From the NCBI RefSeq assembly GCF_001273755.1, contig NZ_LGYA01000001.1, positions 3,802,173-3,866,172 of the forward strand: a stretch of 64,000 nucleotides of DNA, read 5' to 3'. A program made the translations under genes and the position numbers. Below, piece by piece: positions 26,755-35,027 of this stretch (position 1 is its first letter; each line of letters opens with the position of its first letter). The stretch is from Peribacillus butanolivorans. Lineage in GTDB: Bacteria; Bacillota; Bacilli; Bacillales; DSM-1321. A model generated the notes under the pieces. The model was given only the letters and a program-made list of their open reading frames with translations. It was not told where the DNA came from and searched no databases.

Positions 26755-27520
26755 CCTTTTCACCCTCCTTTCTCTTCCATGAAACAAAGTATTTTTCAAG
26801 TATGGTAATGATTCCAAAAAAGAGAAGACTCAGTCCCATAATGATAAAAATGGCAACAAACACCCGATCTGTCCTAAATGAAGAGGATGCGAGCGTCATA
26901 TAAACACCTATCCCCGATTTAGCCCCAAGCCACTCCGAAATAACTGCCCCCATTACACTGTAAGTGGCCGAAATTTTTAGTCCGGAGAAAATGAACGGAA
27001 TCGAGTGAGGAAGTTCTAGCTTCCAAAATAGTTGCATTTTCCCTGCTCCCATCATCTTGAAATAATGCTTAAGTTCATAAGGAGTCTGGCGAAAACCGTC
27101 CAATGAAGCAACAGCGAGAGGGAAAAAACATACGAGAGAAATCACAATCAGCTTCGGCAGCATACCAAAGCCAAACCAGATGACTAGAAGCGGCGCCAAA
27201 ACGATGATAGGAATATTTTGTGATAGAATGAGAAGCGGATAAACCGCATCTTTTACACCAGGAAAAAGGTGTAAGAGAGCAGCAATTACTAAGCCAATAC
27301 AGCTTCCAATAAAAAAACCAGATAATGCAAGGTTAGTAGTTGATATAAGGTGTCCAAAAAGGCTATGAAACGACTCTATTCCCTCGATAAAAATGGCTGA
27401 TGGAGCAGGAAGTAGCCATTTTTCAACCTTTAATAAGCCTGTTGCTACCTCCCACACTATTAGCAACAATAATAAAAGAAAGAAGGGAGCCCCCTTCTTC
27501 CAAATCTTTCTTCCGCTCAT
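26738..27520 (-). CDS. ABC transporter permease, thiamine precursor (ThiX-like)
   Basis: A 260-residue permease of the nitrate/sulfonate/taurine class with about six membrane helices. It carries the conserved cytoplasmic EAA-like loop near KMMGAGKMQLFWKLELPHSIPFIFSGLKIS that contacts the ATPase. It overlaps the preceding thiamine-binding-protein gene by 4 bp and the following ATPase gene by 17 bp, so the three are translated as a unit. It would import a pyrimidine thiamine precursor delivered by the lipoprotein encoded upstream. Confidence 0.9.
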   Translation of the reverse strand: MSGRKIWKKGAPFFLLLLLLIVWEVATGLLKVEKWLLPAPSAIFIEGIESFHSLFGHLISTTNLALSGFFIGSCIGLVIAALLHLFPGVKDAVYPLLILSQNIPIIVLAPLLVIWFGFGMLPKLIVISLVCFFPLAVASLDGFRQTPYELKHYFKMMGAGKMQLFWKLELPHSIPFIFSGLKISATYSVMGAVISEWLGAKSGIGVYMTLASSSFRTDRVFVAIFIIMGLSLLFFGIITILEKYFVSWKRKEGEKDEAAN

Positions 27521-27801
27521 GGCCGATATTTCTCCGTTAACGTATCCATCGTGATTCCGCTAGGCTGGTACAATATTTTCACTTGGGAAATGACATTCGG
27601 CGAACCTATTTCAATCATTCTCACATTCATTTTTTCTATAACGGCCAGAAGCTCAGAAAGCTCACCTTCCATTGTTGTTTCAAGCGGGTGCACCTCGTAC
27701 TTGACACCTGATTCATCGATGATTTTGATCGCTTCATCGACTAAAGGGATGACATTTTCCCCTTTAGGAATAATTTGTATACTAATTAATGAGTTTGCCA
27801 T
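27517..27801 (-). CDS. MTH1187-family thiamine-binding protein
   Basis: A 94-residue protein of the MTH1187/YkoF-like family (formerly DUF77), with the start SISIQIIP-type strand and the central YEVHPLETTMEGE motif that is typical of the fold. Family members bind thiamine or related molecules and often accompany ThiXYZ or YkoEDC transporters. It lies 11 bp after the binding-protein gene and overlaps the permease gene by 4 bp. Whether it acts as a cytoplasmic carrier or a sensor is unknown. Confidence 0.88.
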   Translation of the reverse strand: MANSLISIQIIPKGENVIPLVDEAIKIIDESGVKYEVHPLETTMEGELSELLAVIEKMNVRMIEIGSPNVISQVKILYQPSGITMDTLTEKYRP

Positions 27802-27812
27802 TGTAGTTCCTC

Positions 27813-28817
27813 CTATTGTGGTAAAAATTCATTGGTAAATGCTTTCTCAGGATCGAAATCACCTTCAAGAAGATTATTTTCAGTCATCCACTCACTATAA
27901 TTCTTCCAAATTTCAAGCTTTTGTTCACCCCATCTAGGAGCATCATCCTGATACTTAGATGCAAGCCACTTCTGGCTTTTCTTCACTAGCTTTTTATCTA
28001 GATCTGGTGCAGCCTTGATTAAAATGTCTGCTGCATCATCAGGATTCTTAATCGCAAACTGGTACCCTTTCGAAGTTGCCTCTACGAACGCTTTAACAGT
28101 ATCTGGATCCTCTTTAATCATCTTTTCATTTGTGGTCAAAACAGGCGTATAGTAATCGAGCTTATCTGAGTAATCAGTTAAGTAAACCATATTTAGCTTT
28201 TCATTTCGCAATTCAGCCTCAATACCTGTCCAGCCATAATAAATCCAAGCGAAATCAATATCTCTTTTCACTGAAGTGAAAAAATCCGAGTCGCCTGTAT
28301 TTACTATTTCCACTTTATTTACATCCGCATTGTCTTTTGTCATGAGAGATTCGATGATAGCCTTTTCAACTGGAGACCCCCAGCCACCATACGTTTTCCC
28401 TTCAAAATCCTTAGGTGTTTTAATATTTTTAGCCACAGGAGAAGCGAATCCTGAGGTATTATGCTGGATGACAGCCGCTAACGAAACAATCGGCACGCCT
28501 TGCACGCGAGCCTGTGTAATGCCCTCCTGGTAGCTCACGCCAAATTCTGATTTCCCTGAAGCCACAAGCTTATCAGCTCCTGCCTCACCTGGCATGATAA
28601 TTTCTACATCCAGGCCTTGTTCTTTAAAATACCCTTTTTCCTTCGCTACATACAATCCTGTATGGTTTGTATTCGGTGTCCAATCGAGAACAACCGAAAC
28701 CTTTTTTAATTCTTTATTGTCTTCATTTTTAGCTGCTTCTTCCTTTTCAGTAGTGCCGCCAGCACCACATCCAGCTAAAAGGAATAACAAAGTTAACAGT
28801 GGCAATAATTTATTCAC
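27813..28817 (-). CDS. ABC transporter substrate-binding lipoprotein (ThiY-like)
   Basis: A 334-residue lipoprotein. The signal peptide ends with lipobox LLAGC, giving lipidated Cys17, followed by a short linker. The mature part is an NMT1/THI5-like periplasmic-binding fold, beginning VVLDWTPNTNHTGLYVAKEKGYF, the hallmark of formylaminopyrimidine/HMP-binding ThiY proteins. It is the first gene after the TPP riboswitch. The presumed ligand is a thiamine degradation product or HMP. Confidence 0.92.
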   Translation of the reverse strand: MNKLLPLLTLLFLLAGCGAGGTTEKEEAAKNEDNKELKKVSVVLDWTPNTNHTGLYVAKEKGYFKEQGLDVEIIMPGEAGADKLVASGKSEFGVSYQEGITQARVQGVPIVSLAAVIQHNTSGFASPVAKNIKTPKDFEGKTYGGWGSPVEKAIIESLMTKDNADVNKVEIVNTGDSDFFTSVKRDIDFAWIYYGWTGIEAELRNEKLNMVYLTDYSDKLDYYTPVLTTNEKMIKEDPDTVKAFVEATSKGYQFAIKNPDDAADILIKAAPDLDKKLVKKSQKWLASKYQDDAPRWGEQKLEIWKNYSEWMTENNLLEGDFDPEKAFTNEFLPQ

Positions 28818-28895
28818 TATTTTTCCTCCTACACGTTATATAAGGTCCATATGCCGAAACTTTATTGGGTGCCAGTCCCCATCCAAATAATAGAT

Positions 28896-28932
28896 AAAAA
28901 AACAAAAACGCCCGAGGATGAATTCGGACGTT
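28896..28932 (-). terminator. Riboswitch-controlled terminator
   Basis: On the minus strand a 9-bp stem (AACGTCCGA with TCGGGCGTT, one G-U pair) and an 8-nt loop are followed by TTTTTGTTTTTTT. It lies between the TPP aptamer and the first gene, so TPP binding should favour termination. Confidence 0.85.
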
Positions 28933-28962
28933 AACATACAAAACAGAAAGTCAGTCATAATA

Positions 28963-29050
28963 TGTTCCCTCCGCTGGCATCATCCAGATCAGGTTCAAAG
29001 AGTCAGCATCTTAAGGACGCAATCTCAGCCAGCAATACCGGCTCCCCTAC
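28963..29050 (-). ncRNA. TPP riboswitch (THI element)
   Basis: The minus strand contains the conserved GCTGGCTGAGATTG block of the pyrimidine-sensing helix and the CTTTGAACCTGATCTGGATGA-like block (read in parts: TTGAACCTGATCTGG and ATGCCAGCGGAGGGAA) of the pyrophosphate-sensing arm. The ends GGGGAG and the terminal TCC-rich strand close P1. Followed by an intrinsic terminator, it should switch off the five-gene transporter/hydrolase operon when thiamine pyrophosphate is abundant. Confidence 0.95.
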
Positions 29051-29080
29051 ATTTCTTGCACATATGAACTTTTCTCTCTC

Positions 29081-29086
29081 ATTATA
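29081..29086 (-). promoter_or_regulatory. -10 box of the TPP operon promoter
   Basis: A perfect TATAAT on the minus strand gives a start near 29074, about 25 nt before the aptamer. No good -35 box is visible at 16-18 bp. Confidence 0.4.
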
Positions 29087-29192
29087 TCAATTCATACAGA
29101 AAAGGGAATACTAATTTGCTTCTTCTAACGATTGGCCATTCTGATCATCCTCAGTAATAGGAATAAAATTTAATCAGTATTGTTCAGCAACT

Positions 29193-29201
29193 CATATAAT
29201 A
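29193..29201 (+). promoter_or_regulatory. Possible sigma-K -10 element of tgl
   Basis: CATATAATA matches the sigma-K -10 pattern CATANNNTA. It lies about 76 bp before the tgl start. The short AC -35 element is not seen at the ideal distance. B. subtilis tgl is expressed late in the mother cell, which agrees. Confidence 0.3.
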
Positions 29202-29276
29202 ATTATTACACTGTAGATAGTTCTTGAACTACTAAAATTAATCATTTAATTTTGTGACCAAGAGGTGGATATGATT

Positions 29277-30104
29277 ATGATAAAAATTAATCAAAAATGG
29301 TTAGATGTCAGTCAAATCCAACCAGGTATGATATCTGAAAAAGCATTAGAAATTCTCCAATTAATGTGGAGATATCCGAATATTTTTGTATATAAGACAA
29401 TGGAAGATCTTAAATTCGATATAGAGATGAGGCTGCAAGTCAATAAAGCTGCCGTTTCGTTAGATAAGAGTAATCCTGAATTTACAATAATAGAGGATTC
29501 TGTATGCAATGAACAATATTGGCGACTTACAAAAGATGGAGCATTTGAGCTTAAACCAAGGGTACCCCCTCATCTGGCACTTGAGGATATTTTCATAAAC
29601 GGAAGTCTTTACGCTTTCGAATGCGGGACAGCGATAGTCATTGTTTTTTTAAAAGCTGTTTTAGATACGGTTGGTCCTAAGAATTTTGACCGTCTTTTTT
29701 CAGGCCTTACTCTTTATGACTGGCACTATCCGCAGAATTTGATTCTTCGAGTTCATGAAGGGAAAGATTATGTACCAGGCGACTGTGTTTACTTCAAAAA
29801 CCCAGATTACGACCCGAACACTCCAGAATGGCAAGGAGAAAATGCGATATTCCTTGGAGAAAACCTCTTTTATGGCCATGGGATTGGGATTACCAATCAA
29901 CAAGGAATCATCGATGAATTAAATAGCAATAGAAAGTCGAAAGCCACCATATCAGCATTTCTAACACAGCATATTATAAGCATAAATAGTTCCCACTATA
30001 GTCAATTCAAGCCAAATATCCCCCGTAATAACCCCGTGTCGCTTCATGACTGCCTATCCAATATAATTGTTTCTGAAATAGGCTCGAGAACTTTTCTAGC
30101 GTAG
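29277..30104 (+). CDS. tgl: Protein-glutamine gamma-glutamyltransferase (spore coat transglutaminase)
   Basis: Tgl crosslinks spore coat proteins through glutamine-lysine isopeptide bonds. With ATG 29277 as start the protein has 275 residues, and the catalytic cysteine in YAFECGTA falls at residue 116, the same number I recall for B. subtilis Tgl. The start is chosen because AGAGGTGG lies 8 nt upstream; the earlier GTG and ATG overlap or abut that site. The C-terminus is about 30 residues longer than in B. subtilis. It is a single gene, presumably mother-cell-specific. Confidence 0.92.
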   Translation: MIKINQKWLDVSQIQPGMISEKALEILQLMWRYPNIFVYKTMEDLKFDIEMRLQVNKAAVSLDKSNPEFTIIEDSVCNEQYWRLTKDGAFELKPRVPPHLALEDIFINGSLYAFECGTAIVIVFLKAVLDTVGPKNFDRLFSGLTLYDWHYPQNLILRVHEGKDYVPGDCVYFKNPDYDPNTPEWQGENAIFLGENLFYGHGIGITNQQGIIDELNSNRKSKATISAFLTQHIISINSSHYSQFKPNIPRNNPVSLHDCLSNIIVSEIGSRTFLA

Positions 30105-30222
30105 GATTAACAGTTTCTCTTATTAAAGATATAGATTTTGAATCTCTTTTCGTTTATTTTAATAGCTTGTGAAACTCGACACTCACTAACAATTTTTTTC
30201 AGGGTGACGTGTATCACTATAA

Positions 30223-30260
30223 AAAAAACGCTTGGGAAATGGATTTCCTCAAGCGTTTTT
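30223..30260. terminator. Terminator between tgl and rarD
   Basis: A stem based on AAAAACGCTTG/CAAGCGTTTTT with an inner GAAAT/ATTTC helix and A/T runs on both sides. It lies just after the rarD stop codon and can serve both converging genes. Confidence 0.85.
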
Positions 30261-30265
30261 TCTTT

Positions 30266-31195
30266 TTATGCACCAAAGTTTCTTTTTTCTTTAAACCTAC
30301 GTGTCCCTGCCTTCCCCCATTTGGTAATGGATAGCGTATAAACAGCCAAGGCTGACCAGATGAACAAAAAGGCTAAAAGATGTGCTTTAGTAAAACTCTC
30401 ATGATAGACGAATACCCCGATCAATAATGATAACGTCGGAGCGATATACTGAAAGATGCCAAGCATCGATAGCGGAATCTTCTCCGCCCCTTTCGCAAAA
30501 TATAAAAGAGGTAAAGCCGTGACAACCCCACCGCCAACTAACAGTAAGCTTGTGCTACCTGCTGTAAAAAATTGTGATTCGGTTTGGGACATTAAATATA
30601 TCAAGTAACCCAGAGCAAGAGGCGTTACCATCATCGTTTCGAGTGTTAGCCCGATTGCTGATTCGGCCTTAATCATTTTTTTTGCCAGACCGTATAACCC
30701 AAAGGTCATGGCCAAGACTAGAGAGACCCAGGGGATCGTACCGAAATGAATACCAAGTATTAATACACCGATTCCGGCGAGTAGGAAAGACACAATCTGT
30801 GCCCCGCTCAATTTTTCTTTTAAGACTATTACTCCTAACAAAACACTGACTAGCGGATTGATATAATAGCCGAGGCTCGTGTCGAGAATCCGTCCTGAGT
30901 TAACAGCCCAGATGAACACTCCCCAATTAGCTGTAACAAGCAGTGATGCCGTAAGCAATGCGGCGAATAATTTGGGATTACCCATTATGTTTTTGACATA
31001 ATCCAGAAACGCTTGCCATTTTTTCATGAAAATCAATAAAACAAGCATGAAGACGAAAGACCATAATACCCTCTGCGCCAAAATCTCTGTTGCACCGACT
31101 CCCTGAAGAAACTTCCAGTAAATCGGGACAACTCCCCACATCATATAAGAAAGGGCTGCATAGATCGCCCCTTCTTTTTGTTCATCCACTTTCAT
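30266..31195 (-). CDS. rarD: EamA/RarD-family transporter
   Basis: A 309-residue membrane protein with about ten hydrophobic helices in two EamA repeats, matching the RarD group of drug/metabolite transporters. The start (GAIYAALSYMMWGVVPIYWK) and YYINPLVSVLLGVIVLKEKLSG are characteristic. Substrates of RarD proteins are not established. The gene is solitary and has its own terminator. Confidence 0.88.
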   Translation of the reverse strand: MKVDEQKEGAIYAALSYMMWGVVPIYWKFLQGVGATEILAQRVLWSFVFMLVLLIFMKKWQAFLDYVKNIMGNPKLFAALLTASLLVTANWGVFIWAVNSGRILDTSLGYYINPLVSVLLGVIVLKEKLSGAQIVSFLLAGIGVLILGIHFGTIPWVSLVLAMTFGLYGLAKKMIKAESAIGLTLETMMVTPLALGYLIYLMSQTESQFFTAGSTSLLLVGGGVVTALPLLYFAKGAEKIPLSMLGIFQYIAPTLSLLIGVFVYHESFTKAHLLAFLFIWSALAVYTLSITKWGKAGTRRFKEKRNFGA

Positions 31196-31274
31196 AACCT
31201 GCCTTCTTTCTAATTACATTCCTTTATCGAAATCCTATTAATATTTTGCTTACCTATTTCATGTTTTGCAACTG

Positions 31275-32876
31275 TTATTTTTTATCATACATTATTCGGT
31301 CGTCAATGACCGTCATGACAGCTTCAACTTTCAGAAGATCATCTGGCTCTATAGCTAAGACATCCCGGTTAAACACGGTAAAATCGGCGTCATATCCCTT
31401 TATGATCTGACCACGCCGGTTTTCAAGACCAATCGCAGCCGCACTGCCTTTTGTATAAAGCGCGAAAGCGTCATAAAGAGAAAGCCTTTCATCCATGCCG
31501 TACACTGTTTCATCATCACTGTTAATCTTTTTCCTTGTAACAGCTGCATGAATCCCCAAAATTGGATTTAATGGTTCAATCGGTGCATCTGACCCTCCCG
31601 CACAAATGATCCCCAGCTTCAAATACGTTTTCCAGGCATAAGAGGATTCCAATAATTTTGCTGAAACCTTTTCTTCGACCCATGGAAAATCGGACGGTAC
31701 GAAACCTGGTTGGATATCAAAGATGACCGGTAGTTTTGCGGCACGCTCCAAGAGTTCTGGGCGAACAATCTGTGCATGTATAAGCCGGTCCCGAAGACCC
31801 TTTTTAGGTGGAAAAGCTTCAATCGCATTCAGGACATAATCAAATGCGAGATCACCAATGGCATGAACAGCAATTGGCATATCAGCCTGCCTTGCTTTTT
31901 GCACCAATTCCTGTAGTTCCTTTTCAGTGAAAATAGCCACACCATTCGTATCCTTTTGATCTTCATAAGGCTCACTCAACAGGGCCGTATGTCCTCCTAA
32001 TGAGCCATCGGTAAATATCTTCATACTATCGAATTTAATATATCGGGTGCCTTCTTGATACCGCCCACCGGATGCCAGCATCTCTTCAAATGCTTGGTGA
32101 TGAACGAGCAAATTGGCACGAAAGGTCATGTTTCGGCCCTCAATGACCGATTTAAACGCCTGATAAGTCGGCATGAAGCCATTGTAGTAAAAAAGATCCT
32201 CTGTATGCCCACCAGTCAAACCAAGCTTATATGCGTCTTGTATGGCCTCTGTAAGCGCGTTTTCGATATAGCCCTGGTCAATGCCGGGAAGACGGTCTAA
32301 CACAAGGTTCTGGGCCTGATTTTCTTTAAACAAACCATTTAGACGTCCATCGGGATAACGGCAGATTACTCCGCCTGACGGTTCTTCTATTTCTTCTGTA
32401 ATCCCTGCTTCTAAAAGGGCACGAGAATTAACGACCAGGGCATGACGACATACCCGTTTTAAAACGATTGGATGCTCTGTAGATATGGCATCTAGTTCAT
32501 CTCGTAGAATCAATTCAGAACTAGGCCATTCATTTTCATTCCAGCCCTCAGCAACAATCCACTTTCCAGCCGGTGTTATTTCGCACTTTTTCTTTACGGA
32601 ACTCATGATGGATTCCCGGCTATTCATCAAAGAAAGGTCTAAACGGAGCAGTCGTTCACCATGCCCGACCAAATGAAGATGACTATCTACTAATCCCGGC
32701 AGCATAGTTTGTCCTTTTAAGTCGATTTCCCTGGAAATATTGTCAGCATATTTTTCTTTTATATAGGCAACCCTGCCGGTATCAACGATCACACCATTGT
32801 CAGTGAAGACTGCCTCCACTTGATCTTCTTCTTTTATCATCGTATAAATCGACCCATTGAACCATAACGTTCCCAT
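31275..32876 (-). CDS. ytcJ: Amidohydrolase family 3 protein YtcJ
   Basis: A 533-residue amidohydrolase matching YtcJ (about 529 residues). Metal-ligand motifs include HLHLVGHG near residues 66-73 (after LVDSH), a central KIFTDGSLGGHTALL, HAIGD and AGGSDAPIEPLNP. The composite beta-sandwich uses N- and C-terminal segments. Substrate unknown; related enzymes cleave formamides and other amides. The gene is solitary. Confidence 0.88.
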   Translation of the reverse strand: MGTLWFNGSIYTMIKEEDQVEAVFTDNGVIVDTGRVAYIKEKYADNISREIDLKGQTMLPGLVDSHLHLVGHGERLLRLDLSLMNSRESIMSSVKKKCEITPAGKWIVAEGWNENEWPSSELILRDELDAISTEHPIVLKRVCRHALVVNSRALLEAGITEEIEEPSGGVICRYPDGRLNGLFKENQAQNLVLDRLPGIDQGYIENALTEAIQDAYKLGLTGGHTEDLFYYNGFMPTYQAFKSVIEGRNMTFRANLLVHHQAFEEMLASGGRYQEGTRYIKFDSMKIFTDGSLGGHTALLSEPYEDQKDTNGVAIFTEKELQELVQKARQADMPIAVHAIGDLAFDYVLNAIEAFPPKKGLRDRLIHAQIVRPELLERAAKLPVIFDIQPGFVPSDFPWVEEKVSAKLLESSYAWKTYLKLGIICAGGSDAPIEPLNPILGIHAAVTRKKINSDDETVYGMDERLSLYDAFALYTKGSAAAIGLENRRGQIIKGYDADFTVFNRDVLAIEPDDLLKVEAVMTVIDDRIMYDKK

Positions 32877-32983
32877 CCCCGTTTTACACTCCTTATTAAA
32901 TGTTTCGTAATATGCAGTAAGTGTAACATCTCATTTCATGAATTCCCATATTTTTGATTTTGAAAAATCCTCTGTTATTAAAA

Positions 32984-33010
32984 AAACGCCAGCCGGAGGG
33001 CTGACGGTAA
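32984..33010 (-). terminator. Terminator of the acyl-CoA synthetase gene
   Basis: CAGCC and GGCTG with flanking pairs form a GC-rich stem and a 4-nt loop, followed on the minus strand by TTTTTTTAATAAC. It lies about 10 bp after the stop codon. Confidence 0.8.
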
Positions 33011-33020
33011 TGATTTTGAT

Positions 33021-34604
33021 TTAATTATTAAGAAGTGCCTCTTCTCTTTTCCTTAAATCTACTCGTTTGATTTTGCCGGAGGTCGTTTTAGGAAGTTCTT
33101 CTAAAAATTCAATCTTCCTTGGGTATTTATACGGCGCTGTCAATTCTTTTACATGCTTTTGCAGTGTCTTGATTAAGTCTGGGCTGTTCGGATCTATTTC
33201 GTCTATTAACACGATGTACGCTTTAACCACATTTCCGCGTATTTCATCAGGACTGGCTATAACAGCACATTCTTTCACATATGGATGTTTAACGAGTGCA
33301 TCTTCTACTTCAAATGGTCCAATGGTATATCCAGAGCTGATGATAATATCGTCAGAACGACCTTCAAACCAGAAATAGCCTTCTTCATCCATTTTCGCTT
33401 GATCGCCAGTTACATAGTAGTCACCACGGAATTGCTTCGCTGTTCGCTCAGGATCTTTAAAATATTCTTTAAAGAGAGCAGGTGTATTTACATGCACTGC
33501 AATATCCCCTACCACACCAGGAAGACAAGGCTTACCGGTATCATCAATGATTTCTACATGGTTGCCCGGAGTTGGTTTGCCCATTGAGCCCAGTTTAATT
33601 TCCATGCCTTTTGTTACACCTACCAACAGTGTGTTTTCAGTTTGTCCATATCCATCGCGGACTTCGATATGAAAATGGTTTTTAAAAACCTCAAACACTT
33701 TTTGGTTTAAAGGTTCCCCCGCTGATACAGCACTATGAAGATCGGATAGATTATAGTCGTCAAGGTTATCCACCTTGGCCATCAGACGGTATTCTGTTGG
33801 TGTACAGCATAGCGCATTCACTTTGTAGTCCTGCAGCAACTGTAGATATTTTTTCGCTTCAAACTTTCCGTGATAAGCAAGGCCAGTTGCTCCTGTGCCA
33901 AGAACCGCCAAAAACGGACTCCAAATCCATTTTTGCCACCCAGGTCCAGCCGTTGCCCAAACCACATCTCCTTCACTAATGCCCAGCCAGTTTGCTGCAG
34001 ACGTTTTCAGATGGGCATACGCCCATCCATGTGTGTGGACGACTCCTTTGGGATTTCCTGTTGTTCCGGAAGTATACGATAAGAAGGCCATATCCTCACT
34101 CTTTGTAGCTGCCATAGGCAGCTGATCAGATTCCGCGTCAGCAAGCTCATTCAAATCAAGCCAATTCTCCATTTGTTTTCCAATTGAGAATTTAAGAAGG
34201 TTTTCCGCTCCCTTTACTTCCTCAAATTCATGAGTGTATTCATGATAACTAACAATTCCTTTTACATCACCGTGATGGATTCGAAACTCCAAATCCTTAG
34301 CACGGAGCATTTCAGAACATGGAATGACAATCATGCCGATTTTTAAAGCGGCTAAATACACTTGATAAGCTTCTACTAAACGTGGGATGATGATAAGGAC
34401 GGTATCACCTTTCCCAAGCCCCTTTTTCTGGAAGGCATTCCCGATTTTATTTGCACTTTTTAATAAGTTCTCATATGTAAGTTGTTTTTTATCTCCGGAT
34501 TCGCTTTCCCAAAGTACAGCAACTTTTTCTGGATTTTTTGCAAAATGTTCCATTTCACTCACTAAGTTGTAATGTTCCGGAGCTAATAAATCTTCACGTT
34601 TCAT
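33021..34604 (-). CDS. ytcI: Acyl-CoA synthetase (YtcI/medium-chain type, AMP-forming)
   Basis: An ANL-family ligase that activates a carboxylic acid to its acyl-CoA through an acyl-adenylate. The 527-residue protein has P-loop YTSGTTGNPKGV, the A5 region DGYGQTENT, the hinge YFWFEGRSDDIIISSGY and the C-terminal catalytic Lys in LPKTTSGKIKR. It differs from AcsA by lacking the acetate-specific tryptophan context and by its shorter N-terminus, so a medium- or branched-chain acid is likelier. ATG 34604 is chosen because GGAGGGG precedes it by 6 nt. Confidence 0.88.
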   Translation of the reverse strand: MKREDLLAPEHYNLVSEMEHFAKNPEKVAVLWESESGDKKQLTYENLLKSANKIGNAFQKKGLGKGDTVLIIIPRLVEAYQVYLAALKIGMIVIPCSEMLRAKDLEFRIHHGDVKGIVSYHEYTHEFEEVKGAENLLKFSIGKQMENWLDLNELADAESDQLPMAATKSEDMAFLSYTSGTTGNPKGVVHTHGWAYAHLKTSAANWLGISEGDVVWATAGPGWQKWIWSPFLAVLGTGATGLAYHGKFEAKKYLQLLQDYKVNALCCTPTEYRLMAKVDNLDDYNLSDLHSAVSAGEPLNQKVFEVFKNHFHIEVRDGYGQTENTLLVGVTKGMEIKLGSMGKPTPGNHVEIIDDTGKPCLPGVVGDIAVHVNTPALFKEYFKDPERTAKQFRGDYYVTGDQAKMDEEGYFWFEGRSDDIIISSGYTIGPFEVEDALVKHPYVKECAVIASPDEIRGNVVKAYIVLIDEIDPNSPDLIKTLQKHVKELTAPYKYPRKIEFLEELPKTTSGKIKRVDLRKREEALLNN

Positions 34605-34693
34605 TTTCTTCCCCTCCAATTAAGAACTCTTAGTACCTACTCATTATACAAGATACTCCTCTGATATTTCTATGTATTTTTACAAATAAATAA

Positions 34694-34720
34694 AGAGAGC
34701 GGGTTTAGAACCCGCTCTCT
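34694..34720 (-). terminator. Terminator of the SASP gene
   Basis: A 12-bp perfect stem (AGAGAGCGGGTT and complement) with a TAG loop, flanked by A/T-rich sequence, after the SASP stop codon. The tail on the minus strand is TTTATTTATTTG. Confidence 0.88.
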
Positions 34721-34738
34721 GTAGCCATATTTATTAAA

Positions 34739-34945
34739 TTATCGTTTGTATCCTCCGCCTAATTGTTGTTCAGCCATTTGAACAAGGCGTTTTGTGATTT
34801 CTCCACCAACTGAACCGTTAGCGCGAGATGTTGTGTCGGCACCAAGCTGTACGCCGAATTCTGTAGCGATTTCGTATTTCATTTGTTCTAGAGCTTGTTC
34901 TACTCCAGGTACCAATAATTCGTTTGAGCTGTTGTTGTTTGCCAT
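34739..34945 (-). CDS. sspA: Small acid-soluble spore protein, alpha/beta type
   Basis: SASPs coat forespore DNA, shift it toward A-form and protect it against UV and heat. The 68 residues contain the GPR protease site Glu-Ile-Ala in KYEIATEFG and the DNA-binding [21 protein letters not shown] near the C-terminus. It has an AAGGAGGTG site and a sigma-G-like promoter and stands next to thiI, as sspA does in B. subtilis. The locus suggests sspA, though alpha/beta SASP paralogues are hard to tell apart. Confidence 0.93.
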   Translation of the reverse strand: MANNNSSNELLVPGVEQALEQMKYEIATEFGVQLGADTTSRANGSVGGEITKRLVQMAEQQLGGGYKR

Positions 34946-34969
34946 GTGTTTTTCACCTCCTTGTGATTA

Positions 34970-34999
34970 TAGAGTGTGTTAAAACACATGGCTTCATTC
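34970..34999 (-). promoter_or_regulatory. Candidate sigma-G promoter of the SASP gene
   Basis: On the minus strand GAATGA (34994-34999) and CACTCTA (34970-34976) are spaced by 17 bp, near the sigma-G pattern TGAATA/CATACTA. Sigma-G control is the rule for alpha/beta SASP genes. Confidence 0.5.
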
Positions 35000-35027
35000 G
35001 TACTTATTTATTGGTAATTGTAGGATA

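Noticed and set aside
28818-28895. Additional small gene between the riboswitch terminator and the lipoprotein gene
   Set aside because: No frame with a start and ribosome site; it is the untranslated leader.
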